A DNA stretch of 10,904 bases from Actinomycetes bacterium (lineage in GTDB: Bacteria > Actinomycetota > Actinomycetes > Actinomycetales > Cellulomonadaceae), in assembly GCA_023389455.1 (NCBI GenBank), contig JAEWEJ010000200.1, positions 1 to 10,904 on the forward strand, read 5' to 3'. The notes under the pieces are model-generated. The model did not search any database, was not told the origin of the DNA, and saw nothing but the letters and a program-made list of their open reading frames with translations. Position numbers and translations under genes: made by a program. This document shows, one piece after another, positions 7,618 through 10,904 of the stretch (within the stretch, counting starts at the first letter, position 1; each line of letters opens with the position of its first letter).

Positions 7618-8766
7618 ATGGGTCTGCGCGTCGCGCCCCTCGGACAGGGGGCAGCCGTCCTGGCGCTCACCTGCCTGGTGGTGGGACGCCTGCTGGGCTG
7701 GGGGGAGCTCGCCGCGATCGGCGGTGCGCTGCTCGCCGTGCTGGTCGCCTCCGTGCTCATGACCGTCGGGCGCACCCGCTACCGGGTCGTGCTCGACCTG
7801 GCGGACCACCGGGTCCGGATCGGTCAGCGTGCCGTCGGGCGGGTCGACGTCACGAACGCCGCCCGTCGGCGGTCGCTGCCGTCGCAGGTCGACCTGCCCG
7901 TCGGGGAGCGCGTCGTGGAGCTGTCGGTGCCGAGCCTGCCGGCGGGAGGCACGCACGACGACCTCTTCGCCGTGCCGACCGACCGGCGGGCCGTCATCGT
8001 CGTCGGCCCGGTGGTCTCCCGCCGTGGCGACCCCCTGGGCCTGCTGCAGCGCCGCCTGCGCTGGACCGAGCCGGCGGAGCTGTTCGTGCACCCCGAGGTC
8101 GTCGCCCTCGGCGGCGCGAACGCAGGGCTGCTGCGCGACCTCGAGGGGCAGGCGACGCGGGACCTGTCCGACTCGGACCTGAACTTCCACGCCCTGCGCG
8201 ACTACGTCGCGGGTGACGACCGCCGGTACATCCACTGGCGCACCACGGCCCGCCGCGGCAAGCTCATGGTCAAGCAGTTCGAGGACACCCGCCGCACGCT
8301 GACCTCGATCGCGCTGGCCACCGCCGTCGCGGACTACACCCACCCCGACGAGCTCGAGCTGGCCGTGTCGGTCGTCGCGTCGGTCGCGGTCCAGGCCATC
8401 CGTGACGAGCGGGACGTGGAGGTCCTCGCCGGTGCGGGTCGGCTGCGCACCGCGACCCCGCCGCTGCTGCTCGACGACTGCTCGCGGCTGTCGTGGTCCC
8501 CGGCCGGTGCCGGTGTGGTCCTGCTCGGGCGGCGCGTGGTGCGCGAGACCCCCGACGCCTCGGTCGCCTTCCTCGTCACCGGCGGTGCACCCTCCGACGC
8601 GGACCTGCGCCTCGGTGCGCGGGCGCTGCCCGCCGGGACGCGCGCCGTCGTCGTCCGCTGCGCTCTCGGCGACGACGTCGCCGTGCGCACGCAGGGGTCG
8701 CTGACCCTCGCGACGGTCGGTCGGCTCGAGGACCTGCCCCGTGCGCTGCGCCGGGTGGTCGGGTGA
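7618..8766 (+). CDS. DUF58 domain membrane protein, putative MoxR partner
   Basis: A complete 382-residue protein. Two hydrophobic segments (about 9-27 and 30-49) form an N-terminal membrane hairpin; a beta-rich region follows (about 55-165), then the DUF58 signature at 187-222, including FHALRDYVAGDDRRYIHWR and a following KQFE. This signature defines the family. The VWA-like part after it normally carries an Asp-containing metal site; here the corresponding strand reads SIALATAVADY (230-240), with Ala234 at the expected Asp position, so metal binding is doubtful. The gene starts 3 nt after the moxR stop with only a weak upstream purine stretch, so it probably depends on translational coupling. 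Its stop overlaps the next start as GTGA. Family knowledge suggests it receives or relays the action of the MoxR ATPase at the membrane; the exact role is unknown. Confidence 0.92.
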   Translation: MGLRVAPLGQGAAVLALTCLVVGRLLGWGELAAIGGALLAVLVASVLMTVGRTRYRVVLDLADHRVRIGQRAVGRVDVTNAARRRSLPSQVDLPVGERVVELSVPSLPAGGTHDDLFAVPTDRRAVIVVGPVVSRRGDPLGLLQRRLRWTEPAELFVHPEVVALGGANAGLLRDLEGQATRDLSDSDLNFHALRDYVAGDDRRYIHWRTTARRGKLMVKQFEDTRRTLTSIALATAVADYTHPDELELAVSVVASVAVQAIRDERDVEVLAGAGRLRTATPPLLLDDCSRLSWSPAGAGVVLLGRRVVRETPDASVAFLVTGGAPSDADLRLGARALPAGTRAVVVRCALGDDVAVRTQGSLTLATVGRLEDLPRALRRVVG

Positions 8767-10904
8767 GCGCCACGAGGAGCCGCGGGCTGCGTCCCGGGCA
8801 GCGCATCGGCGTGCGGGAGCCCGCCGACGCCCTGCGCGACCTGGCCGTGCTCGTCACCGCGACGGGTCTGGCGCTCACACCGCTGCTGCCGGTCTACGGC
8901 ACCTCGGCCGTGCTGCCGGCGCTGGTCGGGGGCGTGGCCCTCGGTGCCGCGGTCACGGTCGCGGGGGCGTTGCGCCGGTGGTCGGCGCTCGTCGTGGTGG
9001 CCGCGCTCGTCGCCGGCTACGCGGTGGCGGGGGGTGCGCTCGCGGCACCCACGACGACCGTCGGCGGGGTCGTCCCCACGCCCACCACGTTCCTGGCGCT
9101 CGCCCGCGGTGCGGCGTCCACGTGGAAGCAGGTCCTCACGCTGCAGCCGCCTGTCGGCGCGGGCGGCACGCTCCTGGTCGCCGCCTTCCTGCTCGCGCTC
9201 GTCGGGACCGCCGCGGCGTTGGCCCTCACGCTGCGCGTGCGGCGCGCCGCGGTGGCGGCGCTGGCGGGCGTGGTCCCGGTCCTCCTGCTGGCCGCCTCGG
9301 TGGTCCTCGGGACACGGCAGCCCCCGGTGCCGCCGGCGGTCGCGGGCACCGCGCTCGTCGTCCTGCTGCTGGCGTGGGCGGCGTGGCGGACCGGCACGTT
9401 GCGGCCCCGCCGCGTCGTGGCGACCGCTGCGCTCCTCGCGGTGGCGCTCGGCGGTGGGCTCGTCGCCGGTCCGCTGGTCGTCGCCGACCAGCCGCGCCTG
9501 GTGGTGCGCGACGAGATCGTCCCGCCCTTCGACCCGCGCGACTACCCGAGCCCCCTGGCCGCGTTCCGCCGGCTGGTGAAGCTCGACGAGACCGTGCTGC
9601 TGACCGTGGACGGGCTCCCGGAGGGCGCCCGGGTCCGCCTGGCGACCTTCGACCGGTACGACGGCGTCGTCTTCAACGTCGCCGGGGACGGGACGGCGCA
9701 GGCCTCCGGCGAGTTCCGGCGCGTCGGGGACGCCATCGACACGCCGGTCCGCGGCGAGCACGCGCAGGTCGGGGTGACCGTCGGGGCGCTGCAGGGCGTC
9801 TGGCTGCCCACGGTCGGGTACGCGCGCTCGGTCGACCTGGGACGTGACACCGGGAACCTGCGCTTCAACGACGTGACCGGCACGGCCGTCGTCACGTCCG
9901 GCGTGCGCGAGGGCATGACCTACTCCCTGGACGTCGTCGTGCCCCTGGCGCGCGACGACGAGACGATCGGCGGCGCACCGCCCGCGTCGGTGAGCCAGCC
10001 GCGGTCCGTCGGTGTGCCGCAGGCGGTCGTCACGACCGCGGCGGACGTCGCGCGCGACGCCGGCACGCCCGTGCAGGTGGCGCGCGCGATCGCGAGCACG
10101 CTGTCCGAGCAGGGGTACTTCAGCCACGGTCTGACGGACGCGGGGGACCACCCCTCCCTCTCCGGGCACGGTGCAGCGCGCCTGGCCGATCTGCTGGCCG
10201 GTGACGTCATGGTCGGCGACGGCGAGCAGTACGCGGCGGCCGCCGCCCTCATGATGCGCGAGATGGGGCTGCCGGCCCGCGTCGTGCTGGGCTTCGTGCC
10301 CGGCTCGGGCGACGACCCGGGCGACGGCGAGGTGGTCGTGCCGACCGACGACGACGGCTCCGTCGAGATCCGCGGACGTGACGTCCAGGCCTGGGTCGAG
10401 GTGGCGTTCGCCGGCCACGGCTGGGTGACGTTCGACGTGACGCCGCCGCGCTCGCGGACCCCGGAGCAGGAGCAGGAGGAGACGGACACCGACCCGCAGC
10501 CGCAGGTCGTGCAGCCGCCCGCCCTGCCGCCGGACCGTGTGACGCCGCCGGAGGAGGACACCGAGCAGCCGCAGACGGACGACCCGCGCTCGGACGAGTC
10601 CGGCTGGGCGACCTGGCTGCGCGTCGCTGCCTGGGTGGGCGTCGGCCTGGCCGGCGTGCTCGTCCTGCTGTCCCCGCTGCTGGTCGTGGTCGCGATCAAG
10701 GCGCGTCGTCGTCGCCGGCGACGACGCGCCGTGGACCCCGTGCGGCGCGTGGCCGGGGGCTGGGACGAGGTCGTCGACACGGCCCGCGACCTGGGTGGCG
10801 TGCCCCCGCCCGCCGCGACCCGGCGTGAGACCGCGAGGGCGTGGGCCACGACCGTGGCGCGCGGCCACCCCGCCGTGGCCGCCCGTGTGGACGCCCTCGC
10901 GCGC
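8763..10904 (+). CDS. Transglutaminase-like membrane protein with degenerate catalytic triad (3' end cut by window)
   Basis: The frame is open from GTG at 8763, overlapping the DUF58 stop, to the last base: 714 codons without a stop. Seven predicted membrane spans lie at about 27-45, 48-70, 74-95, 135-157, 162-183, 192-208 and 218-241. An extracellular region (242-616) follows, then an eighth span at about 617-640, an eight-Arg stretch and a cytoplasmic tail resembling the DUF4129 ending of TgpA-like proteins. This is the usual plan of TgpA-type transglutaminases beside moxR and DUF58 genes. The transglutaminase core is recognisable (GDGEQYA then MMREMGLPARVVLGF, later AWVEV and GWVTFDVTP). 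The nucleophilic Cys is replaced by Gly487 and the His before AW by Gln542, while Asp558 remains, so it is probably catalytically inactive. A Pro/Glu/Asp-rich linker (about 565-615) separates the core from the last span. Confidence 0.9.
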   Translation, partial: MSATRSRGLRPGQRIGVREPADALRDLAVLVTATGLALTPLLPVYGTSAVLPALVGGVALGAAVTVAGALRRWSALVVVAALVAGYAVAGGALAAPTTTVGGVVPTPTTFLALARGAASTWKQVLTLQPPVGAGGTLLVAAFLLALVGTAAALALTLRVRRAAVAALAGVVPVLLLAASVVLGTRQPPVPPAVAGTALVVLLLAWAAWRTGTLRPRRVVATAALLAVALGGGLVAGPLVVADQPRLVVRDEIVPPFDPRDYPSPLAAFRRLVKLDETVLLTVDGLPEGARVRLATFDRYDGVVFNVAGDGTAQASGEFRRVGDAIDTPVRGEHAQVGVTVGALQGVWLPTVGYARSVDLGRDTGNLRFNDVTGTAVVTSGVREGMTYSLDVVVPLARDDETIGGAPPASVSQPRSVGVPQAVVTTAADVARDAGTPVQVARAIASTLSEQGYFSHGLTDAGDHPSLSGHGAARLADLLAGDVMVGDGEQYAAAAALMMREMGLPARVVLGFVPGSGDDPGDGEVVVPTDDDGSVEIRGRDVQAWVEVAFAGHGWVTFDVTPPRSRTPEQEQEETDTDPQPQVVQPPALPPDRVTPPEEDTEQPQTDDPRSDESGWATWLRVAAWVGVGLAGVLVLLSPLLVVVAIKARRRRRRRRAVDPVRRVAGGWDEVVDTARDLGGVPPPAATRRETARAWATTVARGHPAVAARVDALAR
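10700..10730 (+). repeat. Inverted repeat within the poly-Arg coding stretch
   Basis: A perfect 12-bp stem is formed by GGCGCGTCGTCG (10700-10711) and CGACGACGCGCC (10719-10730) around a 7-nt loop. It lies wholly inside the coding sequence for Ala, eight Arg and Ala just after the last membrane span, using CGT codons on one side and CGA/CGC on the other. There is no T-run, so it is not a typical terminator; it could stall ribosomes or act as an mRNA hairpin. Confidence 0.7.

Noticed and set aside
8334..10868. An 844-codon open frame on the - strand opposite the transglutaminase-like gene
   Set aside because: It shows the same low-complexity Arg/Gly composition and no recognisable domain, while the + strand frame has membrane spans and the transglutaminase core.
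1..10904. CRISPR arrays, tRNA or rRNA genes, insertion sequences, attachment sites
   Set aside because: None seen: there are no regularly spaced repeats, no transposase-like protein and no terminal inverted repeats. The only non-coding stretch over a few bases is the 61-nt junction.

Overview
The window is very GC-rich, with G or C at almost every third codon position. Every credible gene is on the + strand and they are packed end to end. Codon bias, gene order and protein types point to a high-GC actinobacterium, most likely a Micrococcales member close to Cellulomonas. That placement is inference from gene content and composition; no rRNA or marker gene is present to confirm it.

Layout: (1) bases 1-414 hold the 3' end of a gene that starts upstream, encoding one membrane span and a small extracellular fibronectin-III-like tail, possibly the end of a membrane Ser/Thr protein kinase. 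(2) 411-6596 is one giant gene of 2061 residues: an N-terminal membrane anchor, a probable beta-propeller, an acidic linker, about eleven Ig-like modules and six fibronectin type III modules. (3) 6597-6657 is a short C-rich junction; a 22-codon frame overlaps both flanking genes there by ATGA. (4) 6658-7614 is a MoxR-family AAA+ ATPase. (5) 7618-8766 is a DUF58 membrane protein. (6) 8763 to the window end is a transglutaminase-like membrane protein, cut by the edge.

All junctions are overlapping or nearly so (GTGA, ATGA, ATGA, 3-nt gap, GTGA), so this looks like one translationally coupled operon whose promoter and terminator lie outside the window. MoxR, DUF58 and transglutaminase-like proteins form a widely recurring trio, with the ATPase thought to act on its DUF58 partner. 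Here the trio is joined to a very long anchored surface protein. A plausible model is an envelope-spanning assembly: cytoplasmic ATPase, membrane DUF58 and transglutaminase-like partners, and the Ig/FN3 rod outside.

The most interesting observation is that the transglutaminase-like protein lacks the catalytic Cys (Gly487) and His (Gln542) and keeps only the Asp (Asp558), so it is probably a pseudoenzyme. The DUF58 protein also has Ala234 where a VWA-type metal-site Asp would be expected. Both points suggest a structural or binding role rather than catalysis. A perfect 37-bp direct repeat between the window's first bases and the giant gene (867-903) raises the possibility of an assembly artefact at the left edge.
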